Shown here piece after piece: positions 22,317 through 30,850 of a stretch of 64,000 nucleotides of DNA. The position numbers and the translations under genes are program-made. Each line of letters begins with the position of its first letter. Positions within the stretch are counted from its first letter, which is position 1. The stretch is from Pseudomonas oryzagri. Lineage in GTDB: Bacteria; Pseudomonadota; Gammaproteobacteria; Pseudomonadales; Pseudomonadaceae. The DNA is taken from positions 1 to 64,000 of the forward strand of contig NZ_JAJHPU010000046.1 of the NCBI RefSeq assembly GCF_020831405.1. The letters run 5' to 3'. The notes under the pieces are model-generated. The model was not told where the DNA came from. It saw only the letters and a program-made list of their open reading frames with translations, and searched no databases.

Positions 22317-22679
22317 GTGCGGATACGTGGACGGATCGGCGACTGGCCGGTGGATCTGACGGTGGAGCTGGAGGCGGCGGAGTGGGCGCTACTGGCGGAG
22401 CGGCTGGCGCCTGCTGCAGTCGGGGCACCTGCGCCGCCACTGGAACCGACGCCCGCGGCGGCCACTACGGGCGGCGAGCGCCTGTGGGCGCTGGCGCAGG
22501 AGTTGCTACGCCGTGCCGGCAGCATGGAGGGTCCGCAACTGTTCGCCGAGCTGAGCGCCCTGGCCGGCGGCGAGGAACCCGGCAAGCGTCTGCTGGTGCG
22601 CCTGCGCCACTGCCCGCACGTGGAGGTGCAGGGGGGCGGCGATGCGCCGGTCTATCGCTGGACCGGCGCGGACGCCTAG
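22317..22679 (+). CDS. Hypothetical protein
   Basis: 120 residues from a GTG start with GAGAGG about 11 bases upstream. I recognise no catalytic motif. The protein is acidic with a basic C-terminal part: a short strand-rich start (RIRGRIGDWPVDLTVELEAA), a proline/alanine linker near residues 32-50, then a helical half ending in VRLRHCPHVEVQGGG. It is convergent with the thioredoxin gene, 6 bp apart. I recall a small hypothetical gene at this place in P. aeruginosa as well. Confidence 0.7.
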   Translation: MRIRGRIGDWPVDLTVELEAAEWALLAERLAPAAVGAPAPPLEPTPAAATTGGERLWALAQELLRRAGSMEGPQLFAELSALAGGEEPGKRLLVRLRHCPHVEVQGGGDAPVYRWTGADA

Positions 22680-22685
22680 GCGAAC

Positions 22686-23555
22686 TCAGTACAACGCTTG
22701 GTACAGCTTGCGGCGGTAGTTGATCACCAGGGGGTGCTCCTTGCCGAGCAGGTCGAACACCTGGACCAGGGTCTTGCGCGGCAGGTCGTCGGCGTAGCCG
22801 CGATTGCGCATGAACAGGCGCAGCAGTCCCTCCAGGGCGACCTCGTACTGCTGGCGGGAGAGCTGGTGGATGGCCAACTGGTAGGCCGCCTCGTCGTCGG
22901 CGGCGTCCTGGGCCAGGCGGGTTTTCAGCTCGGCGACCTCGGGCAGGCTGGCGACCTGGCGCAGGAAGGTCAGCTGGGCGCGGGCGCCGGCCAGCGCCTG
23001 CTTGTGCTCGTCGCCCTTCACCGCATCCAGCACCGCCTGCGCCTCGTCCGGCGCGCCGCGCTCGGCCAGGCAGCGCGCATAGAGGATCAGCGCGGCGGCG
23101 TTCTGGTTGTCCTCGGTGAGCAGCTGCTGGAGCAGTTGCTCGGCGGCGGCGATCTCCCCGGCCGCGTACTGGGCGCGGGCGCTTTCCAGCAGGTCGGCCT
23201 GCGGCGCGGCCGGTTCGGCGACATGCGGCTGGAGCATGGCGCGGATCGCCGACTCCGGCTGCGCGCCGGCGAAGCCGTCGACCGGCTGGCCATCCTTGAA
23301 CAGCACCACGGTGGGCAGGCTGCGGATGCCGAAACGCATGACGATGTCCTGCTCGACGTCGCAGTTGACCTTGGCCAGCAGCAGTTCGCCCTGGTAGCCC
23401 TCGGCGATCTTCGCCAGCAGCGGCATCAGCGCCTTGCACGGCGAGCACCAGTCGGCCCAGAAGTCCACCAGCACCGGCTTGTGGAAGGAGTTCTCGATCA
23501 CCAGCTGTTCGAAGCTGGTGGTGGTGACGTCGAAGATGTACGGGGTTGCGCTCAT
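22686..23555 (-). CDS. cnoX: Thioredoxin-TPR co-chaperone (YbbN/CnoX family)
   Basis: 289 residues. A thioredoxin domain (1-110) has active site WCSPCK near residue 35 and cis-proline in SLPTVV, followed by about 170 residues of TPR-like helices (LLESARAQYAAGEIAAAEQL). E. coli CnoX has lost the first active-site Cys and works as a holdase; this copy keeps both cysteines, so it may also be redox active. The start at MSATPYIFDV is preferred to an upstream ATG at 23603 because it matches family length. Confidence 0.9.
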   Translation of the reverse strand: MSATPYIFDVTTTSFEQLVIENSFHKPVLVDFWADWCSPCKALMPLLAKIAEGYQGELLLAKVNCDVEQDIVMRFGIRSLPTVVLFKDGQPVDGFAGAQPESAIRAMLQPHVAEPAAPQADLLESARAQYAAGEIAAAEQLLQQLLTEDNQNAAALILYARCLAERGAPDEAQAVLDAVKGDEHKQALAGARAQLTFLRQVASLPEVAELKTRLAQDAADDEAAYQLAIHQLSRQQYEVALEGLLRLFMRNRGYADDLPRKTLVQVFDLLGKEHPLVINYRRKLYQALY

Positions 23556-23663
23556 CGTGACTCTCGAAGAGGGGCCTGGCGGGCAGGCGCGGGAACAATG
23601 CATGCATGGTAAGTGGGGACGCGTGCGACGGGAAGCAAGGGCGTGCGGGCGCCTCGGTCGAGG

Positions 23664-24230
23664 TCAGCGCGGCGGGCTGGGCTCGGCGCGGAAACGCGGC
23701 AGCGGCGGCAGGCCCGGCACCAGGGGCCAGCTGCTCAGTTCGCGGTAGCGCACGCCACGGGCGCTGGGCTCCGAGGCATAGAGGGCGAAGCGTTCGACCG
23801 TCCAGGCGAAATCGGGGTGCGCCTCGCGCGGCCGCGCGCCGGCGTGGCGCACCAGGGTCAGGTGGGCGCGGAACGGCCGCCGGTCGAGCGCGATGCCGAT
23901 GGCTCGCAGACGCTGCTGCAGCTCGCCCGCCAGCGCCGGCAGCACGGGCGGCAGCTGGCTCGGCTCCAGCCACAGGACGCCCAGGCGGCCGCCGCCGAGA
24001 TGGTCGAGGCGCAGCTCGAAGGGCGGCGCCTCGATGCCGGCGGCGAGCAGCTGCAGTTCCTCCAGGCGTGCGCGCGGCTGCTGGCCGAGGAAGGTCAGGG
24101 TCAGGTGAAGGTTGTCGGCCGCCACCGGCTTGCCGCCCAGGCCCAGGCCGTCGCGCCAGGCGCAGATGGCTTCGGCCTGCTCGCGTGGGCAGGGCAGGGC
24201 GAAGAACAGGCGCAGGGTGTCGGTCGGCAT
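23664..24230 (-). CDS. thpR: RNA 2',3'-cyclic phosphodiesterase / 2'-5' RNA ligase
   Basis: 188 residues of the 2H phosphoesterase fold. The two HxTx motifs are HLTLTFLG (near residue 42) and HLTLVRHA (near 122). The enzyme opens 2',3'-cyclic phosphates at RNA ends and can join tRNA halves through 2'-5' bonds. It lies 63 bp downstream of the methyltransferase on the same strand. Confidence 0.92.
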   Translation of the reverse strand: MPTDTLRLFFALPCPREQAEAICAWRDGLGLGGKPVAADNLHLTLTFLGQQPRARLEELQLLAAGIEAPPFELRLDHLGGGRLGVLWLEPSQLPPVLPALAGELQQRLRAIGIALDRRPFRAHLTLVRHAGARPREAHPDFAWTVERFALYASEPSARGVRYRELSSWPLVPGLPPLPRFRAEPSPPR

Positions 24231-24293
24231 GGCGGCGCTCCCGGGAGGGTCATCCCCTGAGTATCGTCCCGTCGCGCGCGGCCTGCCTGCCGT

Positions 24294-24953
24294 TCAGCGG
24301 CGCTGCGCGTGATAGAGGCTGACCTTGCGGAATTCGTGGGGCTCGGCGAGATCCGGCAACGTGCAGGCGTCCAGCACCGCCAGGCGCCGGTAGAGCGGGT
24401 GCTGGAAGTCGCGCACCCGCGAGTCGGCGACCAGCGCCTCGCGGCCGCGCGACAGGAAGGCGTCGAGCAGCGGCAGGTTGGCGCGGTCGTAGAGCACGTC
24501 GGCGACCAGAATCAGGTCGAAGCGGTCGGCCTCGGCGAAGAAGTCTGCCGAGTAGCCCAGCGCCACGTCGTTCAGGGCGGCGTTGGCGCGGCAGGCGGCC
24601 AGCGCCAGCGGATCGAGATCGCAGGCCACCACCTCGGCGGCGCCGGCTCTGGCCGCGGCGATGCCGGCCACGCCGCTGCCGGCGCCGAAGTCCAGCACGC
24701 GCTTGCCGCGTACCCATTCGGGGCGTGCGGCCAGCCAGCGCGCCAGCGCCAGGCCGCTGGCCCAGCAGAAGCACCAGTAGGGCGGTTCGTCGAGGATGCG
24801 GCGGGTCTCCTCGCCGTCGAAGGCGCGGTTCATGTTGGCGGGATCGAGCAGCCACAGGCGCAGGTCGCTGCCCGGCAGGGCGGTGGCGCTCAGGCGGGCG
24901 TCGCCGAGCAGGGCGCGCAACGGGTCGAGCAGTTCGGCGGGCGGCTGAGGCAT
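24294..24953 (-). CDS. Class I SAM-dependent methyltransferase
   Basis: 219 residues. Motif I is [20 protein letters not shown] at about 87-106, motif [15 protein letters not shown], and a post-motif VADVLYD. The order and the VLYD motif resemble protein-lysine methyltransferases of the ETF-beta (METTL20-like) group, but substrate assignment is only a suggestion. It diverges from nrdR over 112 bp and leads into thpR. Confidence 0.82.
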   Translation of the reverse strand: MPQPPAELLDPLRALLGDARLSATALPGSDLRLWLLDPANMNRAFDGEETRRILDEPPYWCFCWASGLALARWLAARPEWVRGKRVLDFGAGSGVAGIAAARAGAAEVVACDLDPLALAACRANAALNDVALGYSADFFAEADRFDLILVADVLYDRANLPLLDAFLSRGREALVADSRVRDFQHPLYRRLAVLDACTLPDLAEPHEFRKVSLYHAQRR

Positions 24954-25065
24954 GGGCGGTTCCGGGCCAGGGGGCGGGCGTCCTTATAACCCGCCGGCGG
25001 CGGCTTGTCTTGGGGGCGCCATCGGGTACCATGGCCGGCACATCCATCCCTCCGGCCGAGCCATC

Positions 25066-25530
25066 ATGCACTGTCCCTTCTGCGGCGCCAACGACACCAA
25101 GGTCATCGACTCGCGACTGGTCGCGGAGGGCCAGCAGGTGCGCCGGCGTCGCGAGTGCCTGGCCTGCCAGGAGCGCTTCACCACCTTCGAGACCGCCGAG
25201 CTGGTGATGCCGCGGCTGATCAAGTCCCACGGCACCCGCCAGCCGTTCGACGAGGACAAGCTGCGCGCCGGCATGCAGCGCGCGCTGGAGAAACGTCCGG
25301 TGAGCGTCGAGCGCCTCGAGGAGGCGATCGCCCATATCAAGCACAAGCTGCGCGCCACCGGCGAGCGCGAGGTGAAGTCGCGGGTGGTCGGCGAGCTGGT
25401 GATGGACGAACTGCGCCGTCTCGACGAGGTGGCCTACATCCGTTTCGCCTCCGTGTACCGCCATTTCCAGGACCTCGACCAGTTCCGCGAGGAGATCGAG
25501 CGCCTGTCCCGCGAACCCAGCAAGGGTTGA
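25066..25530 (+). CDS. nrdR: Transcriptional repressor NrdR
   Basis: 154 residues. An N-terminal zinc ribbon uses CPFC and CLAC (residues 3-34) and an ATP-cone domain follows ([20 protein letters not shown]). NrdR senses ATP/dATP and represses ribonucleotide reductase genes. The ATG at 25066 gives the conserved [17 protein letters not shown] start. ribD follows after 4 bp, so the two are probably co-transcribed. Confidence 0.97.
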   Translation: MHCPFCGANDTKVIDSRLVAEGQQVRRRRECLACQERFTTFETAELVMPRLIKSHGTRQPFDEDKLRAGMQRALEKRPVSVERLEEAIAHIKHKLRATGEREVKSRVVGELVMDELRRLDEVAYIRFASVYRHFQDLDQFREEIERLSREPSKG

Positions 25531-25534
25531 TTCC

Positions 25535-26656
25535 ATGTCCGATGTACCGCAGGCCGGCGACCAGGCCTACATGGCGCGCGCGCTGCAGTTGGCGCGTCGC
25601 GGCCTGTTCTCCACCCATCCCAACCCGCGCGTCGGCTGCGTGCTGGTGGCCGGCGACGAGATCGTCGGCGAGGGCTGGCATGTACGCGCCGGCGAGCCGC
25701 ACGCCGAGGTGCACGCCCTGCAGCAGGCCGGCGAACGGGCGCGCGGCGCCACCGCCTACGTCACCCTCGAGCCGTGCAGCCACCACGGCCGCACCCCGCC
25801 GTGCGCCGAGGCGCTGGTGCGCGCCGGCGTGGCGCGCGTGGTGGCGGCCATGCAGGACCCCAATCCGCTGGTCGGCGGCCGCGGTCTGGCCCTGCTGCGC
25901 GCCGCCGGCATCCAGGTGAGTTGCGGCGTGCTGGAGGCCGAGGCCAGGGCGCTCAACGCCGGCTTCATCAAGCGCATGGAACAGGGCTTGCCGCTGGTGC
26001 GGGTCAAGCTGGCGATGAGCCTGGACGGCCGCACCGCCATGGCCAGCGGCGAGAGCCAGTGGATCACCGGGGCGCCGGCGCGCGCCGCGGTGCAGCGCCT
26101 GCGTGCGCGCTCCAGCGTGGTGCTCAGCGGCGCCGACACCGTGCTGTGCGACAACGCCCGCCTCACCGTGCGTGCCGACGAGCTGGCGGTGGACGCCGAG
26201 CAGGCGGCGCTGGCCGCCGCGCGGCCGCCGCTGCGCGTGCTGATCGACGGCCAGCTGCGCGTGCCGCTGTCGGCCGCCTTCTTCCAGGCCGGCCCGGCCT
26301 GGGTGGCCTGCTGCGACGACGACGGTCGCCGCGACGAATACGCCGCGGCCGGCCACGAACTGCTGCGTCTGCCGCGCGGCGACGGCCACGTCGACCTGCG
26401 CCGGCTGCTCGCCGAGCTGGCCGCGGCCGGCGCCAACGAGGTGCTGGTCGAGGCCGGCCCGCGCCTGGCCGGTGCCTTCGCCCGCGAGGGGCTGGTCGAC
26501 GAATACCGCATCTTCATGGCCCCGCAGCTGCTCGGCTCCAGCGCCCGACCGCTGCTCGACTGGCCGCTGGAGCGCATGGCCGAGGCCCCGCAGCTGAGCA
26601 TCCGCGACATCCGCGCGGTCGGTCGCGACTGGCAGATCATCGCGATACCGACCTGA
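25535..26656 (+). CDS. ribD: Bifunctional riboflavin deaminase/reductase RibD
   Basis: 373 residues. The N-terminal deaminase (1-145) has zinc ligands HAEVHAL and PCSHHGRTPPC. The C-terminal reductase (150-373) starts with VRVKLAMSLDGRTAMASGES and has the ITGxxAR-like ITGAPARAAVQRLRARS. It performs steps two and three of riboflavin synthesis from the GTP branch. It precedes the FMN riboswitch, so it is probably not controlled by it. Confidence 0.97.
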   Translation: MSDVPQAGDQAYMARALQLARRGLFSTHPNPRVGCVLVAGDEIVGEGWHVRAGEPHAEVHALQQAGERARGATAYVTLEPCSHHGRTPPCAEALVRAGVARVVAAMQDPNPLVGGRGLALLRAAGIQVSCGVLEAEARALNAGFIKRMEQGLPLVRVKLAMSLDGRTAMASGESQWITGAPARAAVQRLRARSSVVLSGADTVLCDNARLTVRADELAVDAEQAALAAARPPLRVLIDGQLRVPLSAAFFQAGPAWVACCDDDGRRDEYAAAGHELLRLPRGDGHVDLRRLLAELAAAGANEVLVEAGPRLAGAFAREGLVDEYRIFMAPQLLGSSARPLLDWPLERMAEAPQLSIRDIRAVGRDWQIIAIPT

Positions 26657-26769
26657 TCGTTCGCCACGGCGGCGGACGCTGGGGTGGGCGGCGCCATCCC
26701 CCATCCAGACGTGCTCCGCAGCGGCGAAAATGTGATACAAAGCCTGACGCGGCCGCTCACGGCCGCGAC

Positions 26770-26925
26770 GTTCTCAGGGCGGGGTGCAATTCCCCACCGG
26801 CGGTGATGGCGCTGTCTGGGCCGAGCCCGCGAGCGCCTGCCCACCCTCAAGAAGGGGCGGCAGGGTCAGCAGATCCGGTGCGATTCCGGAGCCGACGGTG
26901 ACAGTCCGGATGAGAGAGAGCGGGA
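26770..26925 (+). promoter_or_regulatory. FMN riboswitch (RFN element)
   Basis: The conserved blocks appear in order: CAGGGCGGGGTGCAATTCCC, CACCGGCGGTGATG, GAGCCCGCGAGCGCC, GGTCAGCAGATCCGGTG, ATTCCGGAGCCGACGGTGAC and AGTCCGGATGAGAGAGA. It should shut off the downstream rib genes when FMN binds. The downstream hairpin at 26980-26999 covers a Shine-Dalgarno sequence and carries no T-tract after its right arm, so control is probably at translation initiation. Confidence 0.97.
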
Positions 26926-26979
26926 TTCCTGCCTTGGGGCGGCCCGGCCGCGCCCGCCAGATCCCCTTCGATCCAGCGC

Positions 26980-26999
26980 CCTGTTTTGTCCAAAACAGG
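26980..26999 (+). promoter_or_regulatory. Shine-Dalgarno-sequestering hairpin after the riboswitch
   Basis: CCTGTTTT (26980-26987) pairs with AAAACAGG (26992-26999). The right arm includes the start of AGGAG (26997-27001), which serves the mini-ORF at 27009. It could be the off-state of the riboswitch expression platform. Confidence 0.6.
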
Positions 27000-27008
27000 A
27001 GTTCGACC

Positions 27009-27047
27009 ATGCAAGCGAATACCCCCAGCGCGGTGCGGGAGGCCTGA
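27009..27047 (+). CDS. Candidate 12-residue leader peptide coupled to ribE
   Basis: The ORF encodes MQANTPSAVREA. AGGAG lies 7 bases before its ATG, which is ideal, and its TGA shares one base with the ribE ATG (TGATG). Its last codons also contain GGGAGG, which can serve as the ribE ribosome site. Its position between riboswitch and ribE suggests that the switch controls leader translation and ribE follows by coupling. No peptide function is implied. Confidence 0.5.
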   Translation: MQANTPSAVREA

Positions 27048-27709
27048 TGTTCACCGGAATCATCGAAGCCATCGGCAGCATCCGCGCCATGACCCCCAAG
27101 GGCGGCGACGTGCGCGTCTACGTCGCCACCGGCAAGCTCGATCTCGGCGACGTCAAGCTCGGCGACAGCATCGCCGTCAACGGCACCTGCCTGACCGTCG
27201 TCGAGCTGCCGGGCGACGGCTTCTGGGCCGACGTCAGCCGCGAGACCATCGCCCGCAGCGCGTTCAGCGACCTCAAGGTCGGCAGCCGGGTCAACCTGGA
27301 GAAGGCGCTGACGCCGACCACCCGCCTCGGCGGCCACCTGGTCAGCGGTCACGTCGACGGCGTCGGCGAGATCGTCTCGCGCGCCGATAACGCCCGCGCC
27401 ATCCAGTTCCGCGTGCGCGCCCCGCGCGAGCTGGCGAAATACATCGCCCTCAAGGGTTCGATCACCGTCGACGGCGTGAGCCTGACGGTCAACGCGGTGG
27501 ACGGCGCCGAGTTCGAGCTGACCATCGTGCCGCACACCCTGCAGGAAACCATCATGGCCGACTACCGCAGCGGCCGCCGGGTCAACCTCGAGGTCGACCT
27601 GCTGGCGCGCTACCTGGAGCGCCTGCTGCTCGGCGACAAGGCTGCCGAGCCGACCGCCAGCGGCATCAGCGAGGCGTTCCTCGCCGAACACGGCTTCCTC
27701 AAGGGCTGA
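27047..27709 (+). CDS. ribE: Riboflavin synthase alpha chain
   Basis: 220 residues with the opening MFTGIIEAIGSI and two lumazine-binding repeats (VNGTCLTVVEL near 44; VDGVSLTVNAV near 142). It converts two 6,7-dimethyl-8-ribityllumazines to riboflavin plus a pyrimidine. The gene is called ribC in some Pseudomonas annotations. It lies directly under the FMN riboswitch and is followed by ribBA after 38 bp. Confidence 0.97.
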   Translation: MFTGIIEAIGSIRAMTPKGGDVRVYVATGKLDLGDVKLGDSIAVNGTCLTVVELPGDGFWADVSRETIARSAFSDLKVGSRVNLEKALTPTTRLGGHLVSGHVDGVGEIVSRADNARAIQFRVRAPRELAKYIALKGSITVDGVSLTVNAVDGAEFELTIVPHTLQETIMADYRSGRRVNLEVDLLARYLERLLLGDKAAEPTASGISEAFLAEHGFLKG

Positions 27710-27747
27710 GCCGCCTTTCCATCACGAATTGAACAAGGAGGGTGCCC

Positions 27748-28839
27748 GTGGCACTCGACACTATCGCCGAACTGCTCGAAGACATCCGTCAGGGCAAGAT
27801 GGTCATCCTCATGGATGACGAGGATCGCGAGAACGAGGGCGACCTGATCATGGCCGCCGAATGCGTGCGCGCCGAGGACATCAACTTCATGGCCAAGCAC
27901 GCCCGCGGCCTGATCTGCATGCCGATGGACCGCGAGCGCTGCGAGCGCCTCGGTCTGCCGCTCATGGTGCAGCGCAACGGCTCGGGCTTCGGCACCAAGT
28001 TCACCGTCTCCATCGAGGCCGCCGAGGGCGTCACCACCGGCATCTCCGCCGCCGACCGGGCGCGCACCGTGCAGGCCGCCGCGGCCCGCGAGGCGCAGGC
28101 CAGCGACATCGTCAGCCCCGGCCACATCTTCCCGCTGATGGCCCAGCCGGGCGGCGTGCTGGCGCGTGCCGGCCATACCGAGGCGGCCTGCGACCTGGCG
28201 CGCATGGCCGGCTTCCAGCCGAGCGGGGTGATCTGCGAGATCATGAACGACGACGGCAGCATGGCCCGTCGTCCCGAGCTCGAGCAGTTCGCCGCCGAGC
28301 ACGGCATCAAGATCGGAACCATCGCCGACCTGATCCACTACCGCCTGGTCCACGAGCGCACCGTCGAGCGCGTTTCCGAGCGGACGCTGGACAGCGAGCT
28401 GGGCCAGTTCAAGCTGTACACCTACCGCGACGAGGTCGAGGGGCAGGTGCACCTGGCGCTGGTCAAGGGCGAGATCCACGCCGAGACGCCGACCCTGGTG
28501 CGCGTGCACAACATGGACCCGCTGCGCGACCTGCTCGGCATCCAGCGTCCGGGGCGCTGGAGCCTGCGTGCCGCCATGCAGAAGGTCGAGGAGCAGGGCA
28601 GCGGCGTGGTCCTGCTGCTCAATCACGCGATCAGCGGCAACGAGCTGCTGGCGCTGGTCGAGGAGCAGCTCGGCGACACCAAGCCGGCCGAACCGACCAC
28701 CTACAGCACCGTCGGCGCCGGCTCGCAGATCCTCCGCGACCTGGGCGTGCGCAAGATGCGCCTGCTCAGTTCGCCGGTGAAATTCAACGCGATATCCGGC
28801 TTCGACCTGGAAGTTGTAGAATACGTGACCTGCGAATAA
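27748..28839 (+). CDS. ribBA: 3,4-dihydroxy-2-butanone-4-phosphate synthase with degenerate RibA domain
   Basis: 363 residues. Start GTG 27748 is chosen because AAGGAGG ends 6 bases before it; the GTG at 27742 would touch that site. The N-terminal RibB domain (1-205) has [17 protein letters not shown] and [15 protein letters not shown] and makes the four-carbon unit from ribulose 5-phosphate. The C-terminal GTP cyclohydrolase II-like domain lacks the three zinc-binding cysteines, so it is probably inactive; a true ribA lies at 34806. Confidence 0.95.
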   Translation: MALDTIAELLEDIRQGKMVILMDDEDRENEGDLIMAAECVRAEDINFMAKHARGLICMPMDRERCERLGLPLMVQRNGSGFGTKFTVSIEAAEGVTTGISAADRARTVQAAAAREAQASDIVSPGHIFPLMAQPGGVLARAGHTEAACDLARMAGFQPSGVICEIMNDDGSMARRPELEQFAAEHGIKIGTIADLIHYRLVHERTVERVSERTLDSELGQFKLYTYRDEVEGQVHLALVKGEIHAETPTLVRVHNMDPLRDLLGIQRPGRWSLRAAMQKVEEQGSGVVLLLNHAISGNELLALVEEQLGDTKPAEPTTYSTVGAGSQILRDLGVRKMRLLSSPVKFNAISGFDLEVVEYVTCE

Positions 28840-28906
28840 CGCTGTCCGCGAACATCATCCCCTCGGGGCGCGCGAGCGCCCCGGCTCTTTATCTGGAATC
28901 CGTCCC

Positions 28907-29383
28907 ATGACCCTGAAGACCATCGAAGGTACCTTCATCGCCCCCAAAGGCCGTTACGCCCTGGTGGTCGGCCGTTTCAACAGCTTCGTCGTCGAGAGCC
29001 TGGTGCAGGGCGCCATCGACGCCCTGGTGCGCCACGGCGTCAGCGAGAGCGAGCTGACCATCATCCGCGCCCCGGGTGCCTTCGAGATTCCCCTGGTCGC
29101 CCAGAAGGTCGCCCAGCGCGGCGAATTCGACGCCATCATCGCCCTCGGCGCGGTGATCCGCGGCGGCACTCCGCACTTCGAATACGTCGCCGGCGAGTGC
29201 ACCAAGGGCCTGGCCCAGGTGTCCCTGCAGTTCGGCGTGCCGGTCGCCTTCGGCGTGCTGACCGTCGACTCCATCGAGCAGGCCATCGAGCGCTCCGGCA
29301 CCAAGGCCGGCAACAAGGGCGCCGAGGCCGCGCTGTCCGCCCTGGAAATGGTCAGCCTGCTGGCGCAGCTGGAGGCCAAGTGA
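28907..29383 (+). CDS. ribH: 6,7-dimethyl-8-ribityllumazine synthase
   Basis: 158 residues. Motifs are [17 protein letters not shown] and [20 protein letters not shown]. It joins the RibB product to the ribitylamino-pyrimidine to give the lumazine used by RibE. Its stop overlaps the nusB GTG (GTGA), so the rib genes feed directly into nusB. Confidence 0.97.
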   Translation: MTLKTIEGTFIAPKGRYALVVGRFNSFVVESLVQGAIDALVRHGVSESELTIIRAPGAFEIPLVAQKVAQRGEFDAIIALGAVIRGGTPHFEYVAGECTKGLAQVSLQFGVPVAFGVLTVDSIEQAIERSGTKAGNKGAEAALSALEMVSLLAQLEAK

Positions 29384-29856
29384 GCGAGCACGACAAGCCG
29401 GCAGCCAAGCCCGCCAAGCCGAACAAGATCGCCATGCGCCAGAAGGCGCGCAGCCTGGCCGTGCAGGCGCTGTATTCCTGGCAGATGGCCGGCCAGTCGC
29501 TCAACGAGATCGAAGCGCAGTTCCGTACCGACAACGACTTCAGCGACGTCGACGGTGCCTACTTCCACGAGATCCTGCATGGCGTGCCGCGCCTGAAGGC
29601 CGATCTGGACGAGGCGTTCCTGCCCTGCCTCGATCGCCCGCTGGAGGAAGTCGATCCGGTCGAGCTGGCGATCCTGCGCCTGTCCACCTACGAGCTGCGC
29701 AACCGCGTCGACGTGCCCTACCGCGTGGTGATCAACGAAGGCATCGAGCTGGCCAAGGTCTACGGCGCCACCGACGGTCACAAGTTCGTCAACGGCGTGC
29801 TCGACAAGCTGGCCCCGCGCCTGCGCGGCGCCGAAGTACGCGGCAAGCGCGGCTGA
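29380..29856 (+). CDS. nusB: Transcription antitermination factor NusB
   Basis: 158 residues from GTG 29380 inside the ribH stop. A charged, lysine/proline-rich N-terminal stretch ([11 protein letters not shown]) precedes the helical fold ([19 protein letters not shown]) and the signature [15 protein letters not shown]. NusB with S10 binds boxA RNA and supports rRNA antitermination. An internal ATG at 29434 is an alternative start. ribH-nusB-thiL order is common. Confidence 0.96.
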   Translation: MSEHDKPAAKPAKPNKIAMRQKARSLAVQALYSWQMAGQSLNEIEAQFRTDNDFSDVDGAYFHEILHGVPRLKADLDEAFLPCLDRPLEEVDPVELAILRLSTYELRNRVDVPYRVVINEGIELAKVYGATDGHKFVNGVLDKLAPRLRGAEVRGKRG

Positions 29857-29866
29857 TCTCCGCGCC

Positions 29867-30850
29867 ATGGCCGGCCTCGGCGAATTCGCGCTGATCCGTC
29901 AGTACTTCGCCGCGGCCGCCTGCGCTGCGCCGACCTCCGGCGTGGCGCGCGGCATCGGCGACGATTGCGCGCTGCTGCAACTGCCTCCCGGCGAGCAACT
30001 GGCGGTGTCCACCGACAGCCAGGTCGCCGGGGTGCACTTTCCCCTCCAGCACGACCCCTTCCTGCTCGCCCAGCGCGTGCTGGCCGCCGCCGCCAGCGAT
30101 CTTGCCGCGATGGGCGCGGCGCCGCTCGGCTTCACCCTGGCGCTGACCCTGCCCGCCGCCGATCCCGCCTGGCTGGACGGTTTCGCCCGTGGTCTCGACG
30201 TCATGGCGCGCGCCTGCGATCTCGTCCTGATCGGCGGCGACACCACGCGCGGCCCGCTCAATATCAATGTCACCGTGTTCGGCCGGCTGCCCGCCGGACG
30301 GGCCCTGCTGCGCTCGGGCGCGCGGCCTGGCGATCTGCTGTGCATCGGCGGGCCGACCGGCGAGGCCGCCGCGGCGCTGCCGCTGGTGCTCGGCGAGCGC
30401 GCGGCGCACGGCGCGGCGGACCGGCAGCTGCTGGCGCGCTACTGGACGCCGGCGCCGCAGCTGGCCCTTGGCCAGGCGCTGCGCGGCCTGGCCAGCGCGG
30501 CGCTGGACGTCTCCGACGGCCTGCTCGCCGACTGCGGGCATATCGCCGAGGAGTCCGGAGTGGCGCTGGTCATCGACGCCGCGCGCGTGCCGCTGACCGC
30601 GGCGCTGCGCGAAGCCGCCGGCGAACGGGCACTGCACCTGGCTCTCTCCGGCGGCGACGACTACGTGCTGGCCTTCACCCTGCCGGCGGCCGCGCAGCCG
30701 GCGCTAGAGGCCAGCGGCGGCCTGCCGTTCCACCTGATCGGCCGCGTCGAGGCGGGCAGCGGCGTGCGCGTGCTCGACGCCGACGGCTGCGACATCACCC
30801 CGGCCGCCGGCGGCTACCAGCATTTCGGAGGCGCCGATGGGCAAGCTTGA
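29867..30850 (+). CDS. thiL: Thiamine-monophosphate kinase
   Basis: 327 residues. Metal/ATP motifs seen are GIGDDCALL (near 28), STDSQVAGVHF (near 47) and LIGGDTTRGP (near 122), with LDVSDGLLADCGHIA later. ThiL phosphorylates thiamine monophosphate to the active diphosphate. It overlaps pgpA by 14 bp. Confidence 0.96.
   Translation: MAGLGEFALIRQYFAAAACAAPTSGVARGIGDDCALLQLPPGEQLAVSTDSQVAGVHFPLQHDPFLLAQRVLAAAASDLAAMGAAPLGFTLALTLPAADPAWLDGFARGLDVMARACDLVLIGGDTTRGPLNINVTVFGRLPAGRALLRSGARPGDLLCIGGPTGEAAAALPLVLGERAAHGAADRQLLARYWTPAPQLALGQALRGLASAALDVSDGLLADCGHIAEESGVALVIDAARVPLTAALREAAGERALHLALSGGDDYVLAFTLPAAAQPALEASGGLPFHLIGRVEAGSGVRVLDADGCDITPAAGGYQHFGGADGQA

Noticed and set aside
22111-22359. 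An 82-codon ORF starting within the ANR-box region
   Set aside because: It overlaps regulatory repeats, has codon use unlike neighbouring genes and overlaps the better-supported gene at 22317.
27742-27747. GTG at 27742 as the ribBA start
   Set aside because: It touches the AAGGAGG site with no spacing. GTG 27748 has 6 bases and gives the family N-terminus.
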